Source: Mycobacterium sp. 1164966.3 | GTDB lineage: Bacteria; Actinomycetota; Actinomycetes; Mycobacteriales; Mycobacteriaceae | DNA: 64,000 nt | Assembly: GCF_001665395.1 (NCBI RefSeq) | Contig: NZ_LZSG01000029.1 | Coordinates: 1-64,000, forward strand | Direction: 5' to 3' | Shown: positions 47,794 to 56,992 of the stretch, piece after piece | Layout of the letters: each line of letters opens with the position of its first letter | Numbering within the stretch: position 1 is the stretch's first letter | Program-made: the position numbers and the translations under genes | Notes under the pieces: model-generated | The model's input: the letters and a program-made list of their open reading frames with translations, nothing else | Told to the model about the DNA's origin: nothing | Database searches by the model: none

Positions 47794-50484
47794 CTAGTCC
47801 GAGACGACATTCAATTCCGCTCGGGCACGGTCGATTTGGTCGTAGGCGTACGTCACCATTTCGGCGCTGGTCATCGTCTCACCCTTGTGGGCGAGCGATT
47901 CGTAAGCCTGGTCGCCGAGAACCTCGCGGAGGTGGGCAATTGCTGTGCCGAGTTCGGGCAAGGACGTTGCGGCCATGGAATTGACCGTTGCGAAACCGAC
48001 GATGGTGGCCGCTGGTTCGTAGCGTCCGAGCCGGTCGAGAACGTGGGCCAGGATGGCCAGCGGGATATGCAGCATGCCGATGTTGCCCGACTCGTGGTTA
48101 TGGCGGATGGCCAGGCCGAGGTAATCCAACGCAGCTACCCGGTCCCCTTGCTCGGCCTCAAGTGCGGACCGCCAGTACGAGAGCTGGGTCTCGAGGAAAC
48201 GGTTGCCGCTTTCCTGCGTGATGAGCACGCTGCGGCGCATCGCCTCGAGGGCGCGGTCTGGAACAGTGTCGCGGAAGGTGTACCCGCACGCGAAAAGTGT
48301 GTACGCAAGCACCCACGCATTGCCCCTAGCTTCGGCGGCCTCGATGAGCCCGTCAGCGGTCACCATCGCCTCGTCAGTCGAACCGCAGACGGCTAAGGCG
48401 AACACGAGGTTCGCCCTGGCCCATGTGTTGGCGTCGCCACTACGCGTCAGCTGGGCGCGGCACAATTCGGCATACCGTTCGGGCTGGCCGACGAACAGGT
48501 GCGCACTGCCCAGAAAGGGTTCGCCGAAGTTCGACACCTTATCGCTCGCGGTGGCAATAACTGTCTGGCCGACTCGGCTATAACGCACAGCCTCTTCGAA
48601 GCGTCCGACGAGACAGCACAGCGAGGCGCCCACGCATACGGCGGCGAGACGAGGATGGTCGACGGCGCGGAGGGGCTCAATCAATTCTTCGGCCCAAGTT
48701 ATCGGTTCGAAGTTCTCGAGAAAGGGACCAAGAAGGCCGGCATACGCCGCGATGCCGGCGCCCGTGTCCAGGTCGCCGTGGTCGATGGCCCAGCGGAAGG
48801 CGGTGCGCAGGTTCGCCATTTCGTTGGTGAACCAGTTATAGGCCTCGCGCTGGCGTGGGCTGTCCCACAGGTCCATGACGGAGGCTTCCCGTCCGGCGAA
48901 GTAGCGCGCGTGCGCTGTCCGGACCGCTTCTGCGGCACCGGATGTGACGAGTTGTTCTTCGGCGAATTGCCGGATGGTCTCCAGCATCGAGAACCGGGTT
49001 CGCCCCGAAGACCGGTCGGCGAGCAGGAGCGACTTGCGCACCAGAGCGTCGAGAATCTCGAGGACGCCGTATTCGTCCAACACTTCAGAGTCGCTGAATC
49101 CGGCTACCGCGCAGGCGCTTTGCAGGTCGAATCCGCCCGCGAACACCGAACAGCGGTCCAGCACCGCCTTTTCGGTGTCATCGAGCAGGTCGTAGGACCA
49201 GGCCACGGCGTGACGCAACGTGTGATGGCGTTCCAGGCCGCGCCGCGAACCGACCAGCAGCCTAAACCGGTGATCAAGGCGATCACGCATCTCACCGGCG
49301 GTCATCGACGCCATGCGCGACGCCGCCAGCTCGATCGCCAACGGAATCCCGTCCAGGCGCTGACAAATCTCGGTGACTGCGGCGGCTTCCTCGCCGTCGA
49401 TCATCGAGAAGCCCGGTGCGATGCCGTGGGCGCGTTCGACGAACAGGCGCACCGCCGCCGAGTCGGTCCCCGCCGCCGCGTCCAGCGAGCGCAGCGGCCG
49501 AACCTGCTCGTCGGGGACACCGAGTCCTTCGCGGCTGGTGGCCAGGATGCGCACCGTCGCCGAGCGGGCGAGGATGGCTTCGATCAGGTCGGCGGCGGCG
49601 ATCAGAACGTGCTCGCAATTGTCGATCACCAACAGCCGGACCCGCCCCTCCAACGCAGCGCCAACCGACTCAGTGACGGTCTTGCCCGGCTGCTGGATGA
49701 TGCCCAGCACCGCGGCCACCGCATCGGGCACCGCGGCCGGATCAATCACCGCGGCCAGCTCGAAAAGCCATACGCCGTCCGGAAACTCATCAGCAAGCCG
49801 CGCCGCGACTTCCACTGCCAGGCGGGTCTTGCCGACCCCACCCACGCCGGTCAGCGTCACCAACCGATGCGCCTTGACCGCGGCTTGGATCTCGGCGATC
49901 TCGGACTCGCGTCCGATCAAGCTCGTGGTCGCCGCCCGCAGATTTCCCGGAGTGGTGTCGAGCGCCCGCAACGGGGGAAACTCCGCGCGAAGCCCTGCTG
50001 CCTGGACTTGAAACACCCCGACCGGCAGCGGTACATCCCGCAACCGGCGCGGTCCGAGATCGAGAAGGTCCACTGCGCTGAGCAGACCTGCCGTCGAGTC
50101 CGCCACCAGGATCTGGCCGCCGTGGCCGGCGGCCATCACGCGCGCCGCACGGTTGAGCACTGTGCCGAAGTAGTCGCCGTCGCGCAGTTCGGCTTCACCG
50201 GTGGCGATACCCATCCGCACCGGTAACTGCAGCTCGCGCTGCGCGGCCACCGCTGCATCCACCGCGGACCTGGGCGAGGCGAACGCCGCGCACACCCCGT
50301 CACCGGTGTGCTTGAACACAAAGCCCTGGTGCGCCTCAATCGCCTGACGCAAAACCTGATCGTGGGCGGCCAGCGCCGCTCGCATCGTCTCGGCGTCGGC
50401 TTCCCACCGACGGGTCGAGCCCTCCACGTCGGTGAACAGAAAGGTCACCACCCCGGTCGGGGCAACCCCGGCGGCCACCCGCAC
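47794..50484 (-). CDS. class III nucleotide cyclase - NB-ARC ATPase - TPR regulator
   Basis: 896 aa. The N-terminal class III cyclase domain has all six canonical residues: metal Asp19 and Asp62, purine-specifying Lys58 and Asp104, transition-state Asn111 and Arg115, which fits an active adenylate cyclase. A NB-ARC-type ATPase follows (Walker A LTGVGGVGKTRLA near 215, LLVIDNCEH near 280). A long helical TPR region reaches the C-terminus. No LuxR-type HTH is seen, unlike several M. tuberculosis relatives such as Rv0386. The start GTG 50484 has no clear ribosome site. It lies 64 bp downstream of the PPE gene on the same strand and may form one unit with PE-PPE. Confidence 0.85.
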   Translation of the reverse strand: MRVAAGVAPTGVVTFLFTDVEGSTRRWEADAETMRAALAAHDQVLRQAIEAHQGFVFKHTGDGVCAAFASPRSAVDAAVAAQRELQLPVRMGIATGEAELRDGDYFGTVLNRAARVMAAGHGGQILVADSTAGLLSAVDLLDLGPRRLRDVPLPVGVFQVQAAGLRAEFPPLRALDTTPGNLRAATTSLIGRESEIAEIQAAVKAHRLVTLTGVGGVGKTRLAVEVAARLADEFPDGVWLFELAAVIDPAAVPDAVAAVLGIIQQPGKTVTESVGAALEGRVRLLVIDNCEHVLIAAADLIEAILARSATVRILATSREGLGVPDEQVRPLRSLDAAAGTDSAAVRLFVERAHGIAPGFSMIDGEEAAAVTEICQRLDGIPLAIELAASRMASMTAGEMRDRLDHRFRLLVGSRRGLERHHTLRHAVAWSYDLLDDTEKAVLDRCSVFAGGFDLQSACAVAGFSDSEVLDEYGVLEILDALVRKSLLLADRSSGRTRFSMLETIRQFAEEQLVTSGAAEAVRTAHARYFAGREASVMDLWDSPRQREAYNWFTNEMANLRTAFRWAIDHGDLDTGAGIAAYAGLLGPFLENFEPITWAEELIEPLRAVDHPRLAAVCVGASLCCLVGRFEEAVRYSRVGQTVIATASDKVSNFGEPFLGSAHLFVGQPERYAELCRAQLTRSGDANTWARANLVFALAVCGSTDEAMVTADGLIEAAEARGNAWVLAYTLFACGYTFRDTVPDRALEAMRRSVLITQESGNRFLETQLSYWRSALEAEQGDRVAALDYLGLAIRHNHESGNIGMLHIPLAILAHVLDRLGRYEPAATIVGFATVNSMAATSLPELGTAIAHLREVLGDQAYESLAHKGETMTSAEMVTYAYDQIDRARAELNVVSD

Positions 50485-50548
50485 AGGATGTCACACAAAG
50501 CCCTGCTCAGGAGCCCACTTTTCGCCGTTGATGGAACGCCGACCCTCG

Positions 50549-51712
50549 TCACCCTGCTGCCGGCGGCCTCGCCATCACCGAGGGTTTAAAACCGTAGGTC
50601 GGGAGGATGCGTCCGTAGCGGGTTTGCCCCATCGGCCCCAATGGCGCCATCGGCAAGCCGCCCATACCTTCGGCGGCCGGGACCGACACGGTATTGACGA
50701 GAGCCGCAGCCCCGGGGTTGGTCACCGCATTCACTGGAGCCCAGCTCGGGGGCACCGACAACGCGCCCAGCGGAAGTGCTCTTCCCACCCCTGCAGCCAC
50801 CCCGCCTGCGCTCGCAGCCGGCCCTGCGGCCGAGCCGGCCGCCTGCGCCGCGCCTTCGATCGCCTTCGCCGCCGGAGCCAGGCCCTTCGCGAAGGTGCTC
50901 ATCGCTGTGATTCCGTTGCTGACCTGACCGAACGACTGCGTCGACTGAATCATCGACTGCGCTGTTGACACGTAAGGAACGACGTACTTGCTGTACAGCG
51001 AGACCAAGTCGTCCAGCGGGGTGTAGGTCGTGAGGAATTTGTCGATGTCTGTGCCCGTGATCGGCGTGGTCAGCTGGGAGAAGTTGATCGCATCCAAACG
51101 CGTCGAAACTTCCTGCAGGGCCGTCTTGACTGGGTTGTCCGTCGCCGCCGAGACTGCGGCGGCTTGCCGCGCTACCCCGGACGAATCGGCCACCTCGGGC
51201 GGCTCCTGGAACTCGGTCAACTGTGACGCCGCCAGCGAGGCACCTGCATAGGCGTACATCGCCGCCGCGTCCTGGGCCCAGAACTCGAAATACTCGGCCT
51301 CGGTAGCGGCGATCGCCGGCGTGTTCTGTCCAAGGAAGTTGGTAGCGACCAATGCCGCCAACAGTGCCCGGTTGGCGGCGATCACCGGTGGCGGCACTGT
51401 GGCCGCGAATGCCGTCGCGTGGGCGGTCGCGGCGGCAGCCGCCTGGCCGGCGGCCAGCTCGGACTGCGTCGCGCTGCCCTGCAGCCACGCCGAGTGCGGA
51501 GTAGCTGCCGCCGCCAGCGACGCCGACGCGGGACCTAGCCAGGGCCCGCTGGTCAGAGCGGAGATCACCGATTGAAAGCCGGCCGCGGTGGAATGCAACT
51601 CGGCGGCGAGTTCGCCCCAGCCGGCCGCGGCCGCCAACAACGAACCGGCGCCCGGTCCGGTGTACATACGCCCGGAGTTGATTTCCGGTGGCAACAGCCC
51701 GTAGTCGATCAT
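50549..51712 (-). CDS. PPE family protein (SVP subgroup)
   Basis: 387 aa. PPE is at residues 8-10 ([13 protein letters not shown]), and the WxG turn (PWLGPAS) lies near 58-60. The C-terminal half holds [11 protein letters not shown], the SVP signature GxxSVPxxW, and ends in a [21 protein letters not shown] tail typical of that group. ATG 51712 is 7 bp after the PE stop; the longer frame is not used. It is exported as a heterodimer with the PE by an ESX system, usually ESX-5 for this subgroup. EspG recognition residues cannot be judged by eye. Confidence 0.9.
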   Translation of the reverse strand: MIDYGLLPPEINSGRMYTGPGAGSLLAAAAGWGELAAELHSTAAGFQSVISALTSGPWLGPASASLAAAATPHSAWLQGSATQSELAAGQAAAAATAHATAFAATVPPPVIAANRALLAALVATNFLGQNTPAIAATEAEYFEFWAQDAAAMYAYAGASLAASQLTEFQEPPEVADSSGVARQAAAVSAATDNPVKTALQEVSTRLDAINFSQLTTPITGTDIDKFLTTYTPLDDLVSLYSKYVVPYVSTAQSMIQSTQSFGQVSNGITAMSTFAKGLAPAAKAIEGAAQAAGSAAGPAASAGGVAAGVGRALPLGALSVPPSWAPVNAVTNPGAAALVNTVSVPAAEGMGGLPMAPLGPMGQTRYGRILPTYGFKPSVMARPPAAG

Positions 51713-51719
51713 CTGCCGC

Positions 51720-52019
51720 TCAGCCCGCGGTAGCCGCGTTCGCTGCTTCGGTTTCCGCGTAGGAGGCCGCGCTGGCCGCCAACGTGGCCACCAACACGTG
51801 GTGGATCGCTGTCGCCTGAGCACTCAGCGCCTGATACCGCTGTGCATGAAGTGCGAATTGCGCGGCCGTCAGCGCGGAGACCTCGTCGGCGGCTGCCGGA
51901 ACGACGCCGGTGGTCGGTCCGGCGGCGGCGGCATTACCGGCGCTGAATGCGGCGCCGATCGACTGCAGATTGCTGGCCGCGGCAGCGAGCTTCTCTGGAT
52001 ACGCAATTACAAAAGACAT
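51720..52019 (-). CDS. PE family protein
   Basis: A 99-aa PE protein with PE at residues 8-9 ([15 protein letters not shown]) and the type VII export signal YxxxE (YAETE) near residues 87-91. There is no extra C-terminal domain. It is the first gene of a PE-PPE pair, forming a helical bundle with the PPE partner. ATG 52019 follows GGGAA-type sequence. Confidence 0.92.
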   Translation of the reverse strand: MSFVIAYPEKLAAAASNLQSIGAAFSAGNAAAAGPTTGVVPAAADEVSALTAAQFALHAQRYQALSAQATAIHHVLVATLAASAASYAETEAANAATAG

Positions 52020-52118
52020 TTCGGATTCCCTTTCAACGATGCGCTGTTGTCAGGGAAAGATATGCGCAGGCCAGCGCCATATTGAGCGGACCGAATCGCC
52101 GTGAACCGGCCCTGATCA

Positions 52119-52162
52119 TTGTATTTGGCTAAGATTCAAGTTGATCTTAACCATAAATACAA
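52119..52162. promoter_or_regulatory. AT-rich imperfect inverted repeat upstream of PE-PPE
   Basis: Arms of 17 and 19 bp match except for a 2-base insertion and one substitution; the spacer is 8 bp. The centre lies ~120 bp upstream of the PE start. It does not match the IdeR or CRP consensus I know. Confidence 0.55.
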
Positions 52163-52370
52163 AATAATGGTCGTCACATTTGTAAGTATGAATCCAACAT
52201 GCATTTTTCAGGGCGGCGGGCGCGGACGAAAATTACTCGCATCGACTATATGAGTTCGCCATGAGCTGACAGTATCCAATTGTCAAAAAGATAATGCCGC
52301 ATCGTGAACTTATGTCTTTCGCATGGCGGAAACAGCTGAGCCTCCCGCGTAGCTGCAAACCGAAGTTCGC

Positions 52371-52382
52371 GTAGTCCACTAC
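52371..52382. promoter_or_regulatory. candidate operator dyad, site A
   Basis: GTAGTCCACTAC followed by GC, 86 bp upstream of the small-protein gene. Apart from one central base it is identical over 14 bp to site B at 55675-55688. Confidence 0.45.
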
Positions 52383-52467
52383 GCGGTACATGCCGCTCTG
52401 CGGGAGCCAAGCTGAACGCAATAGCAGGCAGCCCATCGACTGACCGGAAACCACAAGGAGGCCCGAA

Positions 52468-52770
52468 ATGACCGCAACGGCAGAAACCCTGGCCCTCGCC
52501 GCACCGGACACCAAGTCCAGCCCCGAAGTCGGGGTGCCGGCGCCGGTATTGATCACCGTGCAAGAGGTTGCCTTCAGCACTGCGGCGGCGATGCCAGTGC
52601 GACAGCGGACCCGGCGCCACTCGGCCGGAGCTGCCTCGGTTGTCATCACCGCAATGCGCAGGATGCTTGCGACCTCGACACCTGAGGCGCGCCCATCCCG
52701 CGGGGCCTATCCGAGGCGCTATTCCTTCCTGGAGAACGCCTGCATGTCGCGAGAGATGGATCGCCTGTAA
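52468..52770 (+). CDS. small conserved-type mycobacterial protein, unknown function
   Basis: 100 aa. Real-gene evidence is a perfect AAGGAGG ending 6 bp before ATG 52468, and a composition (Ala-rich N-terminus, basic centre, ending YPRRYSFLENACMSREMDRL) that I associate with a family of short mycobacterial proteins; this recollection is unverified. No signal peptide or membrane helix. It precedes a 39-aa membrane protein and the LuxR regulator on the same strand. Confidence 0.6.
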   Translation: MTATAETLALAAPDTKSSPEVGVPAPVLITVQEVAFSTAAAMPVRQRTRRHSAGAASVVITAMRRMLATSTPEARPSRGAYPRRYSFLENACMSREMDRL

Positions 52771-52847
52771 CCATCGCCGCTGTCCGCGGCGCACTCGGGC
52801 AGCGTAGCGCGCCGCTTCAGCTCTAATCGCTCGCGAAGGGGGAGGCC

Positions 52848-52967
52848 GTGAACGCCGCCGTTGTGGTAGCGCTAGTTCTGATCGGGGCGCCCGCTTTCGC
52901 TGTGGGTGTCAGCCAGCTGCAGGCGATGTTGGAGCGCTGGGACTATCGGCGCCGTGCCCAAGACTGA
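52848..52967 (+). CDS. 39-aa single-pass membrane protein
   Basis: Starts at GTG 52848 with GGGGGAGG just upstream and stops at TGA 52965-52967. The first ~20 residues (NAAVVVALVLIGAPAFAVGV) form a membrane helix. A charged tail follows (SQLQAMLERWDYRRRAQD). It lies 77 bp after the 100-aa gene and 70 bp before the LuxR gene. The strong ribosome site and clean helix-plus-tail layout argue that it is expressed; function unknown. Confidence 0.6.
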   Translation: MNAAVVVALVLIGAPAFAVGVSQLQAMLERWDYRRRAQD

Positions 52968-53037
52968 TGAGCCGGCGCCGCCAGAGACTTGAAATTGTGG
53001 TCTCGTTTGGTGGCTGGCGCACGGTTATAGTCGCCGT

Positions 53038-55653
53038 GTGATCAGCGGAGATCCGTTGACAGGGCGGGGCAGCGAACTAGCCGCCATTCACCGGGCGCTA
53101 GGCGGGGCGGGCCGGTACTCGGGCGTCGTAATCGTCGGGGCCGCGGGCGTCGGCAAGACGGCGCTCGCCCGCGAAGTCCTTCGCCGCGCCGAAGCCTCCG
53201 GCGAGCGCACGAACTGGGTCGTCGGCACGGAATCGGCGCGCCCGCTGCCGCTGGGGGCGTTCATCGGAGCGCTGGGCGACGGGATGGGCGATCCACTGAC
53301 CAACGTGCGTCGAGTCACCAATTCCTTTGTCGCCCAACAAGGCCGGGGCCGCGTTCTGGTGGGGGTCGACGACGCGCACCTGCTCGATGGATTGTCTGCG
53401 CTTGTTGTACACCAGCTGGCGCAGTCGCGCGGGACTCGCCTGGTCGTCACGGTGCGCACGGGTGGTGACGAGCCCGACGCGGTGACTGCGCTGTGGAAAG
53501 ACGGCCTGTTGGCTCGTCTGGATCTCGCGACGCTGTCCGAAGAGTCCACGCGCGGCTTGATCGAAGGCACGCTTGGCGGAGCGGTCGATTCGCGCAGTGC
53601 CCATCGGTTGTGGAAGCTCACCGCAGGCAACGCATTGTTTTTGCGCCAGCTGTTGAGTGCCCAGCTTGCGGCGGGACGGATCCGGCAAGTGGCCGGGGTG
53701 TGGATGTGGGACGACGACGTGGCGGTTTCGGCGAGCCTGCACGACGCGGTTGGGCGCCAGCTCAGTTGTCTCACCCCGCAATTGGCGTTGGTTGTCGACA
53801 CGTTGTCGCAGTGTGAGCCCTTGGCGGTTGACGTCTTGTGCGACCTGGTGGGCCGCGACGAGCTGGAGGCCGCCGAGCAGATGCATCTGGTGAGCGTCGA
53901 GCGTACGGGCGACACGCTGATGACCCGCCTGGCGCACCCGCTGCTGGGTGAACTTCGCCGCGCAACCGCAGGCGAGATTTATTTGTCCAGAATTCGGGGC
54001 AGGTTGGCGCAACGGCTGGCCGAGGACCCGGACGCCGACATGCGCGCAACGGTGCGCCGGGCGCTGCTCACCCTCGAGTCCGACCTGGACCCCAACCCCG
54101 AGCTGTATCTGGAATCGGCGCGGCATGCGATGACGCTGCTCGACCTCACCCTGGCTGATCGATTCGCAACCGCCGCTACCGAAGCGGGGTTAGCCGACGC
54201 TAGGGGAGTTCGGGCGATGAACCTGGTACTGCTCGGTCGCGGCGAGCAGGCGGAAAAGGCCCTGCGAGACATCGGTACTCGTTGTGGGGATCCGCACCAT
54301 TGGGCGACGGTGCGGGCCGCCAACCTGGTCTGGATGCTTGGCCGGCCCAACGACGCCGCAGCGATCCTGGACGGCTTGGCGCTGATGCCAGAGACTCGCC
54401 CGCAGCAGGCGGAGCGCATCGCCGTCGAAGCCTGCGTTGACGCGGTGTCCGCGCGCTGTGTATCAGCCGCTGAAAAGGCCAGAGCCGCACTGAGTTCCGC
54501 GGATCTGCCGGATTTTCACGCCATGATGGCATCGCTGGCGCTGATCATGGCAATGGGCGCGCTGGGTGACGTGGATGACCTCACCTCTGTCGCCGAGCAG
54601 GCATTGCGTCGCGCTACCACGTCTTTCCAGGCATCGCACATGCGGTTCTGGTTCGGTGCCGTATACGGCCGGGCTTGCCGATTGACCGGCCGCATCGACG
54701 AATTCGTCTCTGCCGCAAAGCAGCTCGCCGACTCGGCGCGCGATGTTCCTGGCCTTGCCTATGCAAACCTGGCATTCCTGTTGGGCCAGGCCGAGCTCGT
54801 TCGCGGCGCCGCTGGCGACGCGGTGAAACTCCTTCACGAGGCGCAGGCAGGGGTGCAAAGGCACAGCGTCACAACGGGCCTGCACCCGGCTAGCTGCTTC
54901 GCGTTGGCTGAGGCACATGCCAAGCTGGGCCAGCCCGAGGAAGCCAATGAAGCGGCAGCCAAGGCCCGGTCGTGTGTGCCGCCCGACTACCTGTTCATGC
55001 ACACGGGGTTGGCTCTGGCGAACGGTTGGGCGTTGGCGACAAGCGGTTGCCTGACCGACGCTGTCGAGACCGCGCGGGCCGCGGCTGCGCAGGCGCGCGA
55101 GCGTTCTCAGCCTACCCACGAGCTCGCTTGCATCCAGGCTGCGGCCCAGTGGGGCGATAGCTGCGGTGCGGAACGCGCGCGCGAACTGGCCGAGGCGTTG
55201 TCGTTGCCGCTAGCCAATGCCGTTGCGCAACACACGGAATCGCTGCGAGCCAACGACGGCGATGGGCTGCTGGCAGCGTCTTCGGAGTACCGGGCCATCG
55301 GTGATCGGGCCGCGGCCGCCGACGCCGCAGCGCAGGCGGCCGCCATGTTCACCCGCAATGAGCGAAGCAAGCGCGGCCTCTATGCGGCCGCGCTCGCGCG
55401 GGAACTGGCCGACGAATGCGGTGGGCTGGACACGCCGGCAATGCGCAGCCGCGTGGGTCTTCCGCTGTCGGGCCGCCAGCGCTGCGTCGTCGAACTCGTT
55501 GTCGCCGGCCTTTCCAACCGCGAGATCGCCGAACGGTTGGTGATGTCGGTGCGCACCGTCGAGGGCCACGTGTATCGCGCGTGTCAGCGGGTGGGTGCCC
55601 AATCTCGCGAGGAGCTGGCGTCCATCCTGAGCGCCGGCCGCGGCGCACGCTGA
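53038..55653 (+). CDS. large ATP-binding LuxR-family (LAL) transcriptional regulator
   Basis: 871 aa. The N-terminal AAA/NACHT-like ATPase has Walker A GAAGVGKTALARE near residues 34-46 and Walker B VLVGVDDAHLLD near 104-115. A long TPR-like helical middle part follows. A C-terminal LuxR HTH spans the last ~60 residues (LSGRQRCVVELVVAGLSNREIAERL, then MSVRTVEGHVYRA). LAL regulators sense ligands or protein partners and activate nearby genes. It is flanked by two near-identical dyads, A and B, upstream of the small gene and of the P450 gene, which makes those genes likely targets. GTG 53038 starts the frame. Confidence 0.88.
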   Translation: MISGDPLTGRGSELAAIHRALGGAGRYSGVVIVGAAGVGKTALAREVLRRAEASGERTNWVVGTESARPLPLGAFIGALGDGMGDPLTNVRRVTNSFVAQQGRGRVLVGVDDAHLLDGLSALVVHQLAQSRGTRLVVTVRTGGDEPDAVTALWKDGLLARLDLATLSEESTRGLIEGTLGGAVDSRSAHRLWKLTAGNALFLRQLLSAQLAAGRIRQVAGVWMWDDDVAVSASLHDAVGRQLSCLTPQLALVVDTLSQCEPLAVDVLCDLVGRDELEAAEQMHLVSVERTGDTLMTRLAHPLLGELRRATAGEIYLSRIRGRLAQRLAEDPDADMRATVRRALLTLESDLDPNPELYLESARHAMTLLDLTLADRFATAATEAGLADARGVRAMNLVLLGRGEQAEKALRDIGTRCGDPHHWATVRAANLVWMLGRPNDAAAILDGLALMPETRPQQAERIAVEACVDAVSARCVSAAEKARAALSSADLPDFHAMMASLALIMAMGALGDVDDLTSVAEQALRRATTSFQASHMRFWFGAVYGRACRLTGRIDEFVSAAKQLADSARDVPGLAYANLAFLLGQAELVRGAAGDAVKLLHEAQAGVQRHSVTTGLHPASCFALAEAHAKLGQPEEANEAAAKARSCVPPDYLFMHTGLALANGWALATSGCLTDAVETARAAAAQARERSQPTHELACIQAAAQWGDSCGAERARELAEALSLPLANAVAQHTESLRANDGDGLLAASSEYRAIGDRAAAADAAAQAAAMFTRNERSKRGLYAAALARELADECGGLDTPAMRSRVGLPLSGRQRCVVELVVAGLSNREIAERLVMSVRTVEGHVYRACQRVGAQSREELASILSAGRGAR

Positions 55654-55674
55654 GAGGGCACTCCCGCAACACAA

Positions 55675-55688
55675 GTAGTCGACTACGC
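55675..55688. promoter_or_regulatory. candidate operator dyad, site B
   Basis: GTAGTCGACTAC (55675-55686) is a perfect 12-bp palindrome, followed by GC. It sits 71 bp upstream of the P450 start and 22 bp after the LuxR gene, and matches site A (52371-52384) at 13 of 14 bases. Confidence 0.5.
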
Positions 55689-55756
55689 TATTGGGCTTTT
55701 GCGCGCGTCCCGAGTATTGAAGGCGTCGAAAATCGTCGTGATTCGGGGAGGTCGCC

Positions 55757-56992
55757 ATGAGTGTCGCTGCCATCGGATTGAAAGCGCCGAGCGTGTTCGA
55801 AGCCGACCTTCCTGTCGTCGCATACGAAGAGGCCCCGAGTCCCGACGAGGCTCACCGAAACCTCCGCAAAGCGCTTGAGCAGAGCTCCATCGCGATGGGG
55901 CCGCACGGTCCCGAGATACTGAGCTACGACCTGGTGCACACCACATTGCGCGACCATCGGTTCAGTCCACCCCCCGGGCTCGGCCTCGAAACACAGGGCA
56001 TCACCTCCGGCCCGCTGTGGTTTCGCACCAGCACCAGCCTGCTGGCCATCAACGGCGCCGATCACACCCGGCTCCGCCGACTCGTGTCGAAGGCGTTCAC
56101 GCCGCGGTCGGTAGCCCGACTTGAGACCACGATCACGGACATCCTCAACGAGTTGATCGACCCGCTAACGGCCACCGGACGCTGCGAGATCGTCGGCGAT
56201 ATCGCTCGGCCGTATCCGGTTCCGGTCATCAGCGCGCTGCTGGGTGCTCCTCGCCAGGATTGGCAGCGCTTTTCCGCATGGGCCGACGACTTCTTCAAGC
56301 TCTTCACCTGGAACGTCGCGGCATACGAGCGCGACATCCTCACGGCGTGGGAAGAACTCGACGCGTACATCGACGACATGGTGGCCGATCGGCGCCACTC
56401 ACTCACCGATGATCTGATTTCCGAACTGATCCGCGCCGAGGACGACGGCGACCGACTGAGCATCGAAGAGCTGCGGATGCTCGCGGCCGGCATTCTGATG
56501 GCGGGCACCGACACGACGCGCAACCAAGTAGCCGCGGCGGTGGATGTCTTCTGTGACCATCCCGAGCAGTGGGAACTCCTCGCGGAAGAGCCCGAGCTGG
56601 CGATGAAGGCTGTCGAAGAGGTGATGCGTTATACGCCGGTGGTTTTCGGCGTGATGAGGATCGCGGCTGAGGATGTCGAGCTGGACGGGGTCATCATTCC
56701 GGCCGGCACCTTCGTCATATGCAACACGGCCGCCGCCAACCGCGACCCCAGCGTCTTCGACGAGCCGGATCGCCTCGACATCACGCGCAAGGGGGCGGCG
56801 CCGATGCAGACTTTCGGCGCAGGCGCGCACTACTGTCTTGGCGCGAACCTGGCCAGGCGCGAGCTTGCGGAGGCGCTGCGGGTGATGGCCAGCCGGATGC
56901 GGAATCTGCGTCACGCCGGACCGTGCGTGTGGAAGCCGATGGTCGGAATCACCGGCCCGGCAACGCTTCCGGTTCAGTTCGACGTCGCCTAA
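55757..56992 (+). CDS. cytochrome P450
   Basis: A 411-aa soluble bacterial P450. The I-helix oxygen-binding motif AGTDTTRNQ is near residues 250-258, ExxR (EVMR) near 291-294, and the heme loop FGAGAHYCLGANLARREL near 352-370 carries the Cys ligand. ATG 55757 has GGGGAGG 6-7 bp upstream. No ferredoxin gene is adjacent, so redox partners must come from elsewhere. The CYP family cannot be assigned by eye. Substrate unknown; the nearby LAL regulator and dyad B suggest induced expression. Confidence 0.92.
   Translation: MSVAAIGLKAPSVFEADLPVVAYEEAPSPDEAHRNLRKALEQSSIAMGPHGPEILSYDLVHTTLRDHRFSPPPGLGLETQGITSGPLWFRTSTSLLAINGADHTRLRRLVSKAFTPRSVARLETTITDILNELIDPLTATGRCEIVGDIARPYPVPVISALLGAPRQDWQRFSAWADDFFKLFTWNVAAYERDILTAWEELDAYIDDMVADRRHSLTDDLISELIRAEDDGDRLSIEELRMLAAGILMAGTDTTRNQVAAAVDVFCDHPEQWELLAEEPELAMKAVEEVMRYTPVVFGVMRIAAEDVELDGVIIPAGTFVICNTAAANRDPSVFDEPDRLDITRKGAAPMQTFGAGAHYCLGANLARRELAEALRVMASRMRNLRHAGPCVWKPMVGITGPATLPVQFDVA

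Larger units (their letters stand above)
52020..52467. other. PE upstream region with AT-rich inverted repeat
   Basis: 448 bp without a convincing gene. The part 52110-52220 is strikingly AT-rich for this genome. It contains an imperfect inverted repeat: TTGTATTTGGCTAAGAT (52119-52135) and ATCTTAACCATAAATACAA (52144-52162) around an 8-bp spacer. A GTAGTCCACTAC dyad lies at 52371-52382. The region must hold divergent promoters for PE and for the small protein at 52468. Confidence 0.6.

Noticed and set aside
48499..50226. 575-aa open frame opposite the cyclase/NB-ARC gene
   Set aside because: Antisense shadow of a gene with intact catalytic motifs; Arg/Gln-rich composition typical of shadow frames.
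52119..52162. IdeR (iron) box upstream of PE
   Set aside because: The arms do not fit the TTAGGTTAGSCTAACCTAA pattern closely enough.
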